Source of the DNA: Nematopogon swammerdamellus
Lineage: Eukaryota > Arthropoda > Insecta > Lepidoptera > Adelidae
Assembly: GCA_946902875.1 (NCBI GenBank)
Contig: OX336355.1
Span: 11,104,347 to 11,168,346, forward strand
Direction: 5' to 3'
DNA: 64,000 bases
The translations under genes and the position numbers were made by a program. A model generated the notes under the pieces. That model saw only the letters and a list, made by a program, of their open reading frames with translations, was not told the DNA's origin and made no database searches. Shown here piece after piece: positions 51,725-62,459 of this stretch. Numbering within the stretch: position 1 is the stretch's first letter; every line of letters begins with the position of its first letter.

Positions 51725-53735
51725 AAGTCGAGTTAACTGCCATTATTCAACAACTAAACTTTAAAATGTCAGTCCTAGAAGGTGCCATACGTTAAGAGTG
51801 CGTTACTACAGCATCAAAATGCGACTGCAAAATGCACTGATTGAATAGCGAAGCGTTCGCTTGTTTTATAGTATTTGTTCAAAGTTTGTTAAACCAATTT
51901 ACATTACATGAATATCCAAATCTGTCAAAAGAAGTAAAATTTTATCTTACATCATCTGCAATTAATATAAACTCAAAATAATGTTTTAGAAAGCTGCAAT
52001 TTCGAAACAAAGAGAGCATTTCGGAGTATTTAGGATCATTTAGTAGTACGTTTGTGATTTTTTTTTCACATATTAATTGACATAAATAAAAATAAAAATC
52101 TGTCACCAACTTTTAAATATGGTCAGATTTTAGACAGGATTTTTTAATATATATATTTTTGAAATTCGTTGAACAAAAAACCGAAACGAAAATATGGCAA
52201 ATTTTGCAAATTGTGCTTCACGCTGTAGTACCACAGTCTTAAAAGTCAAGACTTCGAGCTAAGACTGCGCTGATCATCCAAGGCATTTAGACTTTCAGCG
52301 AACTTAAAATGTTTATCGAATATATATTTTTGTACACAAAACATTTTCTTTTCTTAATCAGATATCCCACCGAATGGTATTTATTAAAAGCAAAATCCCG
52401 ACCAAAAATACAAAGCAGTGCAGCTAAACGCCTCGCTGAGTTTCACCTCAAGTAGGAACGACACAAAACTTTTCGCCGAACAATGTTTAGGGCCTAGCAT
52501 TGAGTCTTCGCCTCAGGCGTTTTAGAATAATTTTTTTTCTTTTTGCAAAGGCTTTCGGAAGCACGTTGCGCTGCGAATGATGAAACATTTACATGAAATT
52601 GTTGGAAGTAAGGTTTTTGTAAAACAAGGAAACAATATGACAGCATTAGAAAACAAATCTAGCAAATGAAAAAAGTAAACAAAAATTTGAATGTCATTTT
52701 ACACTCAGTATGCTAAATTTTGTTATTTACTTTTCGATAAGGTGAGCATTTTTCAAAATTTTTCTGAATTAAAATATTTTGCCTGTTTTGCATTTAGTGT
52801 TCTTTTGTTATGCTAATTTGCTGTTAGCCCGCAAATTGTAACAAACATTAAATTAATAATGAAATAAATATTTACCCAGTACCAGTGTGTGTTGTATAAG
52901 TACAAATGAAGCATCCTTGCTCGACAAGAAGAGGATTAAATGACAAATACTATATAACATAATATAGTTTATATATAACATCTTTTTCGGTTTTATGCAT
53001 TATATATTTTTCGCAAACTAATTCAGCATTTCACATACTCAACCTTCTTTTCTGGTACAATGCTGTCGGGAGCGTCGCACCCGCGCCGTCACCCCCGGAT
53101 GACAAATTGCACGTCACCGAACACACCCTTAATATTTTCCATACATTTTTCTTTTATTTTGGGTTACCTCTATGATTTATTCTAAAAGATTGCTTACACG
53201 ATTTGAAGATTGTAAAGGTATTTTGCATTTTTTACGCTTTATTATAAGTACCTACCTACTGGCTGCCTGTGCCTGTGATTCAGGAGATTGAATAAATGCT
53301 TATTACAACATTGATTAGAAAATTCAGCGCTTGAAAGTAGATTTATCAGGTCTGTATCAATTTATATAGTTCGTGTTTTCCGTTCAGTTAAGCGCCAGTT
53401 CGGTACCTAGATTCGACAGGAAAAAGTTTGTAACGCTTTGATACACAATTTAATATGAAATTAGGAAATGCTCTGACTTTAATATGCCGCCAGTCGAGTC
53501 AAGAACGAGACCGCGAGGAAACTGACAACTAAATTAAAAACGCTAAAGTGTTTTGTGCACAAGTATGAGTTTTATATTGATAACTAACGAGGTGCTAGCG
53601 GCGCGAGCGTGCACGATTAGCGTTGACCACGTTCTTCTCTGTCGACCAATCAGCGCACTCCATTTCAAGGCCATAAGGAAAGTATTATTGTGATCTTGCA
53701 GCGCCGCCTGGTGGCGGTGTAGTGTACCTTTTTTT
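51725..53735. other. AT-rich stretch, no gene seen
   Basis: It has a short GC-rich island at 53060-53110 with a small frame starting MLSGASHPRRHPR, and an ACCAATCAGCGC (CCAAT-like) at about 53645 in a GC-richer patch. Neither is enough for a gene call. Confidence 0.35.
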
Positions 53736-53739
53736 ATGT

Positions 53740-53862
53740 GCTCTCATTTCTCACAATTCAGGAACCCTGTCAAAACAAAATATTTGATTATTTGTATAAA
53801 TTTGTAGGAGTAATGAGTGAATGTTAATTTGACAAGATTTCTAAAGTGTGAGAAATGAGAGC
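53740..53862. mobile_element. 123-bp inverted-repeat element
   Basis: GCTCTCATTTCTCACA at the left is perfectly mirrored by TGTGAGAAATGAGAGC at the right, with weaker pairing further in. No TSD was found. Confidence 0.65.
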
Positions 53863-53869
53863 AGTCGTG

Positions 53870-54930
53870 TGTATCTCTGTACCCGGGGGCGGCTTATCAT
53901 GCTAGCGTAATCGAACGTTTACTCCAAAAACACCGTAGAAATTTTATTTTATGTCCACTTTTCTACTCAACATCTTTGTCTCTGGAGGAAACCATTTTAA
54001 TAAAAAGTTAAATTAAAGTCACACTAACTAAGGCCTAATGTAATTCAATAAAAAAAAATTATTAAACATGTTTTAATAAAATTGTTCCTGCAGAGATGAA
54101 AAGTCAATACAAATTATAATGTTTAACCTACGCCAAACATATTTTGAAATTATCTTTCGATTACGCTAGTATGGTAGCCGAAGTGCAGTAAAAAGTGTAA
54201 CTCATGCAATCCAATGACGAAACCAATACTAACCTAACAGACAACCGAATCAAAAATGCATTAACACCGACACTAGACAAAGAGTCATTCCGTCTCAGCA
54301 GGATAGAGGTAGGAGATCGCAAGGCGACATCAAACAATACAAATCCGATCTCTTCAGCAGACGCATTAAATGATGCATGCTGATAAATGAGGCGTAGCCG
54401 AGACGCTTGCGGTGCGGGGAGGAACGGGAAGGCATACGTTTATGGAAGAAGTGTTGTAACTTGGAAGTTGAACGTAGTCGTGGCTAACGAAATACTCTGC
54501 GGTATATAAGTAATTTCCATTAAACGCCTGCCTCCGAAGAGCGCCTATCACGCTCACCTAATCACTATCCTTGACAGCAAGTACCTTCAAGCTGGCTTTT
54601 TGAAACGAACCCACTGAGGAATTTTATGAGCGCAGCAAAATGCTAAATTCAAATGAAATTTATGGAAACGTACGTGTCCTTTCACCTGTTTCCCAATGTC
54701 ACAAATACACCGGATTTCCATATGATACGGTTCTGAGCGTACTTCTGACGCCTTCCACACGCATGTTGCGGTACTATGCATGGTCTAGCTAGGGCACCAC
54801 TTGCAGACGCTTACACTCACACCCAATCTCACTCCACGAGTTTGATTTTTCAGCCTCGAAGTTTTCGTTTTAAAAACCGGTTTTATTGTGAAGTATTGAG
54901 CAATGTTTAATACCACCGGTTTTGTTGTTT
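53870..54930. other. Stretch without a supported gene
   Basis: Two minus-strand frames of about 63 codons exist here (54366-54557, 54587-54781). Neither is recognisable. Confidence 0.3.
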
Positions 54931-54934
54931 GCAG

Positions 54935-55031
54935 AATTTGAGCTATTTAGAAGTTACGACGCCAGCGCACTGAGCCCTCCCACGAAGACATAAAGGCTAG
55001 GCGTCAGGCATCCTGCTCGGAAGGAAGTCGA
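54935..55031 (+). other. Possible 97-bp internal exon (strong splice sites)
   Basis: TTTTGTTGTTTGCAG ends at 54934 and a near-ideal donor (TCGA/GTAAGTATT) follows 55031. All three frames contain a stop. The phase-1 frame reads FELFRSYDASALSPPTKT and then stops, so the exon would be untranslated, an alternative terminal exon, or a false call. Confidence 0.3.
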
Positions 55032-56175
55032 GTAAGTATTAATTGCTGTTTCTATGTCTTTGACCAAATTCTCTTATGGGGTCGCATCAAGGGGGTGGCT
55101 GATCGGTTAGTGGCAAGAAGTGCGTTGTTTCGGACTGAAATGCGGTTATGCAGTTGAGTACTGGGATTTAATATAGTTTTAGTTGGAATTGGAAATTCTG
55201 CCTTCATTTTAGATTAAAATAATACACCGATTATAATGCCAAGCATTTTAACTAATCATGACATTTAACTAATATGAAGTTGATAAAACCTTTATTGCAG
55301 AATAAAATATTTACAAAACTACAAACTAAACTAATCTAAAACAATAAAAATACTTACAAATAAAAGTATTCCGACAAACAAGGGTATGGTAAAATAATAC
55401 TGTATTTTTAATTAATAAGTAATTTTAGTAAGTATAAGATTAATTCGAAGTCAAAATTACTCCCTTATTAAAACAATAAGAACCTGCTTTACATTTCGAC
55501 ATCAAGACGTGCAGTAGACGAGAGAGCAGTAGATAAACAAGTGAACCTAATAACGTAGACAAAAGAAACATTTGTATACACATATGTCAATATTACATAC
55601 AAATTACACATTTCATTTATGAAGCCATACAAGGTACAATTCCGCTCTTTCTGAGTGATGTACGATCAATATTACTCACCTGATATAACTATTAAGTTTT
55701 AATATATGTAAAACTTGATCTATCAGAACAGATCGATAGCTTTTTTGAAAACACGATTTGATTAACTTCGCTCCATAAAAAAAATCACCATGCCTCTGAA
55801 TTTACTTATGAAAACGTATTGGACGTAACGTGACCGCAAGTAAGTTTTTGAAAGAAAAATATTTTATTCTTTGATTCTTTTTTTTTAATTAGTAAATTTA
55901 GCAATAAAACAAATAAAACAGAATTTTCGCCTACGCTACACTACACTACAAATTTCCTTGGGATGCATCCTACTCCAACCCCAAAAATTCGGCGTGTCGC
56001 TATTTTGCTTGCACCCGTGGAATTTGCACCGGCCTTGCTTACCTTGTATGGGGTCTTCATTTGAAAACTATAAAAAAAATTAATTAACTTTTCATACATA
56101 ATTATTTTCAGTAAGTAAAATGTTCAACGTCGCACATAGTAAACGACACGGTAGTGGCTTTACTCTAGATTACCT
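55032..56175. other. AT-rich stretch, no gene seen
   Basis: Near 55240 a 38-bp segment (AGCATTTTAACTAATCATG and onwards) is identical to one in the family I copy at about 28685-28722. Otherwise nothing is recognised. Confidence 0.35.
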
Positions 56176-56177
56176 AT

Positions 56178-56318
56178 TCTGGTAGTGGCGTGAGACAGCG
56201 CTTGGCGCCGTTGTAGCTTTGGGCGGGGGCGCGGCGTTGGGCGGGCGGCGCGGGGCGGCGTCTCGGACGACGCTAGATCACGGCGAGGACGCCGCGACGG
56301 GCGGCGCGGAAGAACCCG
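56178..56318 (+). other. GC-rich block, possible coding exon
   Basis: This is the most GC-rich segment of the window (about 56200-56310). One frame is open across it, reading TALGAVVALGGGAALGG, RRGAASRTTLDHGEDAATGG and AEEP, and continues open to 56410. A GTAATT after AEEP could be a donor in phase 0, which would join in frame to the candidate exon at 57001. No good polypyrimidine tract precedes it. It may instead be a CpG-rich regulatory element. Confidence 0.25.
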
Positions 56319-57000
56319 TAATTTATGATGTAGCAGCTAATTTAATATCGCCAGGGCGTGACTGTCGCCCACTTTTATTATCGCGTAAGAAATTAATCTT
56401 GCATTGTTAAGATGTTTCTAGCGAGTCGATTAATTGTGAGTGTTTAATCGTTCACACTTCCAGTGTCGTTGACTCTTCGTTGTCGCTTTGGCTAGATGCT
56501 ATATTTATATGTTGTATGTCTGTATACACCACAAATGGTTTTGTTATTAATCTGTTACTTATACAGTTGTAAATTAAATACTTTTTTATACCAATATTTG
56601 TTTTTAGTTATTTTTTATATATTAAAAATACTTATAGTTGGTTTCACGGTTGAATTTAATGCATAAAATACGGTTCATACATTTTGCTTTTAATGAAAAT
56701 TCCTTCTTTCCTTTCTTTTAGCCTTTTTTCGTACTGTTTTAAGTTAGGCACTAATTGCCTGAATATTTTATTATCATCTATTGTACAACAGATATTTTAG
56801 AAAATGGTGTTAAAACATTCATAATAATGAGCGAACATTAAACGGATCACTAGGTATTTTCCTAAATGCTTTTCCATATGAACCGAATGTGTTATAATAT
56901 TTTAACAAATTCTTAATTTAATACACGAACGATATATTGCATTATTTTCCTAAACACTTTTCTATGCGAATGTAATATAAAATGTTTTGCTCAGTTTCAG

Positions 57001-57114
57001 AATCGAGGCGGCGATGTCGGCACTCCTCGAATAATTCTGACACTGACGGATGACCCACCGCCGACCGACGCCCTACGACCCGGCAGTTTGACTGCTAGAC
57101 CGGGCGGGACATAG
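57001..57114 (+). CDS. Possible terminal coding exon, unknown gene
   Basis: The acceptor TTTTGCTCAGTTTCAG ends at 57000. The phase-0 frame then reads NRGGDVGTPRIILTLTDDPP, continues with TDALRPGSLTARPGGT and stops at 57112-57114. The GC content is clearly higher than the surroundings, and the AT-rich stretch after the stop (57115-57550) would suit a 3' UTR. The composition looks like a disordered C-terminal tail. I do not recognise the family. Weaknesses: short length, no obvious polyadenylation signal pinned down, and no proven upstream partner. Confidence 0.3.
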   Translation, partial: NRGGDVGTPRIILTLTDDPPPTDALRPGSLTARPGGT

Positions 57115-58955
57115 ACGATTCATTCCCTTTATTATTTATATAGAATATATCCTTGTATTTATGTTGGGCGTTCATCCGTAAATATATCCACGCGTCCGTG
57201 ATGACCTGATGTTTGGTAATCTTAGAGTGACAATCACGAATATTTAATTTGGTTTAAGTCTCTCCCTCCTTCCCTTTTTACCACTATTTAATTTAGGGTT
57301 AATTTAGTTAGTTAAGTTTAGTTTTACGTTTACTGTTATTTGCTAGACATCATTTTTATTTTAGAATAAGAATTATGTGTTACACACTGTCAAAATGTAT
57401 AAAGAAGAGAAATGTAAGAATAATGTGTAATATAATAATTATGTAGATCTTCGTACGATTATCGTGAATTGCTGTTTATGTGATCTCGGAAGGTTCTAGA
57501 ACCCTTGAAGTCTTTGTGAAGTTATTATTCTATAAAAAAAATTACTTATCTGGGATTGCTAAAATTATTTTCATAATTTGCTGTTTTATTTGCGAAATTT
57601 TCATTGGAAATACATGAAATATTATTTAAATTCAAACTTCAAGTATTTACGCAATAAGTAAAAATTAGATATTAGTTATGCACTAATCGAACAAGTTAGG
57701 TACACTAAATGAAAGACTTTATGAAATGAAAATGAAAGAATTGTTTATGAAAACCAAAACGTTGGTCCTCACAACAGCGACGAAGTTTTCTGTGGAATAA
57801 TGGCCCCCAAACTGATCCAATGTTTGCAATATTTTCTCATTTTTAACAACATTTAGAAAACATTAATTCGAGGTTACATAAAAAAGGACTAACAATTTAT
57901 AAATGAGTTTAATGTGGTATATTTTCGCTTAAATAAAACTTTAAAAATGTCGAACTGTCCAACAGCATTGCATTTAATCTGACATAAACCACGCCTCCGA
58001 GCGCTTCGAAGAGATTGGCTCCTTGAAATCTCAGATTTACGGTTTTTCAGTCGTTAAAACCCACCGGCCAAATGACCGATTCCAATTCCGTACAAAACGC
58101 TCGTCCAGCGAGATAGATGTCCGCAAATGCACGTACATTTGGCAGAAAACGTCCACAGATGTATTATTGTCAATCCATTTTGAACCTTGATGCAATGATC
58201 GAGATGTTGTTTTAGTTTGTACAAATTTTAAATTGTGGTTGTGTTTGAATTGATATGGGTTTTTGAGAAAAGATCTGATAAATGTTTAAAAAACGGTTCT
58301 CAATTACGTAGGATTTTATCAAGACTAGGACTTTGCACGTCGCTCGCTGGAATCCAAATGAATTGGATTCATTCTTATCTACTGACACCGACATAAGTGA
58401 GACTTACGATTGGGTATAATCAAATGTTCTCAGAAACAAGCTTTAATTACATACATAGCGTTTTCCCGCGGCCATAGTTAGGAGTTAGAAAAGTGCATAT
58501 AAATCGGTTTAGTAATGTTCACGTTTATACGTTAAGTACTAAGTACTTTGAGTAAGACTGCACCCTTGCGATTCCTACTAAGCGTGCTTTCTTAGTAATT
58601 TTGTAAATTTATCAAATTTTTGCAGAGTTATAAGATTCCTTTCAAGTGCCATTTACACCGTCGCTTGTGCCAGCCGCCTTTAAAAAGCGGCGTGCGTGTG
58701 GTCATAGCAAATGATTTTTTTAAATTCGAAGACCATGCCAATCTCTTCTAACTATGCGTAATTATTCATGAAAGAACAGGCTAGCACATGAAAGAATAGT
58801 CTAAGACTTCTTAAGTCTCGTTAGTTTACATAAAAAAAGTGGCCTATCGTGTACAATATACAAATACAGTAAATTAATTACCAAACATATTGTGTACAAA
58901 CAAATACTTTTAGTCTACTATGGATATTAATATTATATGGGTTTTTAAATTACCG
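57115..58955. other. AT-rich stretch, possible 3' UTR then intergenic
   Basis: No repeat was recognised except scattered A/T runs. Confidence 0.3.
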
Positions 58956-59014
58956 TGGTTGTTAGACATTATTTTTAAACACAACAGCTTTACTCACGGT
59001 TCTTCACGAGCTAT

Positions 59015-59061
59015 GTGGCTCGACGTTTCGGGCCAAGCGTATGGCCCATCTTCATGAGCAC
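59015..59061 (-). ncRNA. Hammerhead-ribozyme-like fold, minus strand
   Basis: On the minus strand: GTGCTC (stem I), ATGAAGA at core position 3-9, stem II GGGCC/GGCCC perfect, GAAA (59026-59029), self-complementary ACGT stem III, C, then GAGCCAC closing stem I with one bulged C. It deviates from the consensus by A for C at the first core base and by an unpaired U before stem II. Confidence 0.45.
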
Positions 59062-59122
59062 TCTGCCTGGTGCGACGGTTGGCAGAGAACTGATCTCTCT
59101 GTCAACCGTCGCACCAGGCAGA

Positions 59123-59169
59123 GTGCTCATGAAGATGGGGCATACGCTTGGCCCGAAACGTCGAGCCAC
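59123..59169 (+). ncRNA. Hammerhead-ribozyme-like fold, plus strand
   Basis: Mirror copy of the minus-strand fold. Stem I is GTGCTC/GAGC(C)AC, the core ATGAAGA (59129-59135), stem II GGGGC/GGCCC with one mismatch, and GAAA lies at 59155-59158. Confidence 0.45.
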
Positions 59170-59239
59170 ATAGCTCGCGAAGAACCGTGAGTAAAGCTGT
59201 TGTGTTTAAAAATAATGATATTAATATTGTTGGTATTTG

Positions 59240-59435
59240 GCTTACCGTGGTTGGAATTCGCGGGCATTTTGGCCGACGCGTCGGCCAAAGTGCCCGACGT
59301 CGCGACGTTTCAGAATGGCGCGTGCAGTCCATCATCAGGGCGAGTGCCTGGCCAAGCACGGACTGCACACGCCAGTCCGAAACGTCATCGGCCAAAGTGA
59401 CCGAGAATTCCAACCATTGTAAGCCAACAATATAT
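59240..59435. mobile_element. Second Penelope-type inverted pair
   Basis: GGCTTACCGTGGTTGGAATT at the left is mirrored by GAATTCCAACCATTGTAAGC at the right, the same termini as at 20604-21208. Inside are two facing copies of the GGACTGCAC...GAAACGTC segment. Confidence 0.65.
59290..59345 (-). ncRNA. Hammerhead-like core with canonical CUGAUGA
   Basis: The minus strand has CTGATGA (59338-59332), a stem II region GGACTG...CATTCT (decayed from the CAGTCC seen in the facing copy), GAAA (59311-59308), then ACGTCGCGACGT as a fully self-complementary stem III, followed by C. All three conserved blocks are present. Stem I pairing is poor. Confidence 0.4.
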
Positions 59436-59861
59436 GTACAAACAACATTTGCAATGGATAAAAGAAGTGAAGTGAACTGAAGTGATATCCTTACATCCTC
59501 TTATTTGATCTATCAAGTCTTTTTCCAAAACAAGTGACGTCCAAATACGAAGGGACAACCGAAAAGGAAGTAATAAACTAGAAAATATCGCCTCAAATTA
59601 AATCTAACGAGCTCGACGTTCCCAGCAATTTTCATCCGGAATTTTCCCGAAGACGAGAGACTCAACCAGGCGGAGATAATTCTGTTAGGGATAAAAAACA
59701 ACTTGCGACAATATTATTTATCCGCTAGTGTAGGAGGGCACACGCGATTAAGCAATAGGCCCCCAGTGCTCTATTCTATACAGGTATACAGGGTGAGCTC
59801 TATAGTATCTTACTATATTAGCGTGATTTAAAAATGTAGTACCTATAGACCTAGAGACGAT

Positions 59862-60185
59862 ACATATCACACACGCTTAATCCCGACATTCGGGGTAAGC
59901 AGAGAAGTCGGTGTTGTGCTGCAAGAACTCTAGTAAATTACAGCACAACACCGACCACCACGTTTAGCAAAGTATTCGAACAAGATTCAATCGATCAAGC
60001 AGCAAGTAAGGCACGAAGACCCACCTGCTGCATGACTCGGTGGAAGTACCGTGCCAAGGTGAGAGGTGGCGAGCCTGTCACCCTTTAGCGCGGCATCTTG
60101 TTCTTATCCCTTAGTCGCCTTTTACGAGATGCGTGGGGAGAGTTGCAGTGGGGCTATTCTTTTTAAGTACCGGCCCCACACGGTC
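59862..60185 (-). mobile_element. SINE-like retroposon, family A, complete with TSD
   Basis: It is flanked by the perfect 12-bp repeat CCTAGAGACGAT (59850-59861 and 60186-60197). The tail is short here (TATGT on the minus strand). It is inserted at the edge of a CR1/jockey-like LINE fragment. Confidence 0.85.
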
Positions 60186-60197
60186 CCTAGAGACGAT

Positions 60198-60400
60198 CTT
60201 CTGGTGAATGTGTTCCCTACCACCTATAACCTGGGGATCTTCAAAAGGCGTGTTACATTTGACAACGATAAGAGTGTTCGCCTTATAGCTGGCATGGCGC
60301 CTCTCTGAGCGTGGTTTCGCGAGGAGTGGTGATATTGGTTGTGTCTAATCTACTTTTGAAATTTTGGGGACAAACAACCGTGCCGGTTGTCCATAAAAAG
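60198..60400 (+). pseudogene. CR1/jockey-like LINE C terminus
   Basis: The plus frame reads NVFPTTYNLGIFKRRVTFDN, SVRLIAGMAPL and stop. This corresponds to the end of the reverse-transcriptase frame at 25864 and shows the tail (FKRRV...AGMAPL) that the 25864 stop removes. The UTR TGCCGGTTGTCCATAAAAAG follows. Only about 35 codons are left. Confidence 0.7.
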
Positions 60401-60589
60401 AAAAGAATTCCTTTGCAGCAGTTTATTTTACATTTTGGAGACATTTTTATTTCTTAATGTTATATATAAATATTCATGTAACACTAGATAATCTTTTACT
60501 TATTATTTTTATTTTTTATTAGATGTAGTATGTTATAGTTAACATAATTAAAAATTTGCATGTAAGTTATATTTAAGCATTTTTTTAAA

Positions 60590-60755
60590 AAAGCTCTGTA
60601 AGGTTTCTTGCCCGATTCTTCCTTATAGATTGCATTGCTGAACGGGATAAAACAAAAACTATGACGAACCATACTGAATATGCATATGTCTCAATGTAAT
60701 ATTGTTATTGTTGTGTGTTCTTTATGGAGAAATAAATATCTGAATCTGAATCTAG
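60590..60755 (+). repeat. LINE 3' end with (GAATCT)n tail
   Basis: TGTAAGGTTTCTTGCCCGAT resembles family J in reverse, and the piece ends GAGAAATAAATATCTGAATC and TGAATCT. Confidence 0.5.
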
Positions 60756-60759
60756 TAGG

Positions 60760-61365
60760 AAGTACCTGTTACTTGAAAAAAAAGAATAGATATCTTGAAA
60801 AATCCGACCAAGAAAAAGCTACGAAAGCACGAAATTGTTTTTATAATGTTTCTTAATAAATCAATTAATATTTTTGATTGTTCTAGTTTAGATGCAGAAC
60901 AAGCAAGATTTTCTATTCTAATTAAGAGAAATTCGTCTACGATCTATGCCATCTTTATTCGTTCTTTAAGCTAAATAATTAGCAAACATAATAAAACATA
61001 TGTCGTACATGTGTCGTACAGATAAACAAAAATATTTTCGTTATAAAAATAACAGCCCGTACGTCCCAATAGTTTGAACCAAATGAACTCCAAAAGCGTA
61101 ACGTTTCAATCATTCAACAGGAAGATTTGCAAGGAGCAAGGGGGAGGGTCGGCCAGGGTCGGGACCTAATGGTCGTGCTATAGCACTAATGGCGCTACAG
61201 TATCAACAACAAATGGTCCGACTATAGCGACTAATGTCAAGTCGTTTGCAATTTGTCGTGAGCTCTGCTTTTCTCTTACTTGGCGAAGATTAGAGGAACA
61301 TCTTTCCTGGAAGACGCGGTCTCAAATACAACTGTCAAAAAAACCTATGTTGGTGAAGATTTTTT
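60760..61365. other. AT-rich stretch, no gene seen
   Basis: No supported feature. Confidence 0.35.
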
Positions 61366-61367
61366 TG

Positions 61368-61590
61368 TCAGCCTCGGTAGCTCAGTGGTGCGGTGCAACT
61401 TGGAGCGCGGTCAGTACTTGGACGGGTGATCGCTCGGCCGTTGGAGGCTGACCGTGGTTCGGATTCCACGTAATACTGTAGGACCCTTCCCATCTTACCT
61501 TACTGGGTGGTAGAGTTTATCCCTCCCGGGTTGTACCACCGCACTGAATGAAACGTCGGTCGAAACGGCTATGTAAATATTTTGTGTTTC
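61368..61590 (+). mobile_element. Family B SINE, head and mid body
   Basis: The head CAGCCTCGGTAGCTCAGTGG is followed at 61402-61437 by GCGCGGTCAGTACTTGGACG and GGTGATCGCTCGG, a clear 5S-rRNA-like stretch. Then come the B-box-like GTGGTTCGGATTCC and body to GGCTATGTAAATA. The last third is missing. Confidence 0.8.
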
Positions 61591-61858
61591 ATGGTGTCAT
61601 TTCACAATAACACGCGATATGATGTTCAGGTACTGTCAGTTTTGCATCCCAAAAAAATATTTGGAAGAAAACTACTTTTGAATCCAGAATGTTTTTACCA
61701 TTTAATAACATACTGAACCTCAGAACTCAGACTCAGACAAAATAAAATCTAGTTTCATACCTGGATGGACAACAATGTATATATATTTATTTGTATATTA
61801 TATTTCACATATGGTCATTTATATGTATTAACACAAGTATAGTTTTTATTTAACTAGC

Positions 61859-62455
61859 ATGTACTTACATGTATTAACCCACCACCACAAGCACACCAAA
61901 TACAGTTCGGTGGCACACCAGCACATCTTCGCCGCATTTTCGGTGGAGACGATGACGGGGGCATGGTCTGAGGAGGCAAAGCGGCTCGCGAAAGACATCG
62001 GGATGCCCCTGTACACTGCTTCAGGAGAACAACGTTCGCTCGAGTTCCTGGGACAGCATATCAGTGTGGCCATGGCCATCCAGCGAGGCAACGCCGCTAG
62101 CGTCCTCGAAACAGTGCCCACATCGTCCCACCTGGAGAAGGGTTATTGGTTTTGTATAGGTTTGTTGTTTTGTAATGCACAATATGTTTAGTTTGAAAAA
62201 TATACCTAATTTATAAGTATTCTTATTATCAATCATTTTAACTTCTTCAATTCTCACACTTAACTCTTTACTGACATTCCTATTTCCATTATCTACTTAC
62301 ATTCCACTATATTAATTGAATCTCAAACATCCAAAGGTTGACCGTAATAAATCTCTGTCCTGGATAAGTCCGCATTTGCACCTTATGTAAATTTTCGAAT
62401 GCACTTGTTACTGTTGAATGTTTCTTGAAACAATAAAGCATTTTCTATCTATCTA
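61859..62455 (+). pseudogene. LINE 3' end, family M, with C-terminal domain remnant
   Basis: The plus frame (about 61880-62145) reads HTKYSSVAHQH, FAAFSVETMTGAWSEEAKRL and then LGQHISVAMAIQRGNAASV and LETVPTSSHLEKG. It is the second half of the domain seen at 9392-9830 (there AFAVETLGPWSSEAK and AIQRGNAAS). A 3' UTR follows, ending GAAACAATAAAGCATTTTCT and (ATCT)n. The same UTR stands alone at 39780-39935. This copy shows that the domain is the natural C terminus of this LINE-like family. The N-terminal part, including any reverse transcriptase, is absent. Confidence 0.65.
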
Positions 62456-62459
62456 CCCT

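Larger units (their letters stand above)
58960..59225. mobile_element. Penelope-type inverted pair with two hammerhead-like cores
   Basis: Arms of about 110 bp (AACACAACAGCTTTACTCAC on the left, mirrored by GTGAGTAAAGCTGTTGTGTT on the right) are separated by a short spacer (GGCAGAGAACTGATCTCTCT region). Each arm carries the CATGAAGATGGG...GAAACGTCGAGC segment that at 37987-38033 lies downstream of a Penelope-like endonuclease. Confidence 0.7.

Noticed and set aside
59102..59480. Overlapping frames of 60-110 codons on both strands
   Set aside because: They fall within Penelope-type inverted repeats and mirror each other; the sequence is better explained as structured non-coding DNA.
61368..61440. 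5S rRNA gene
   Set aside because: Only the internal control region matches; the rest of the 120-nt gene is missing and a tRNA-like A box precedes it.
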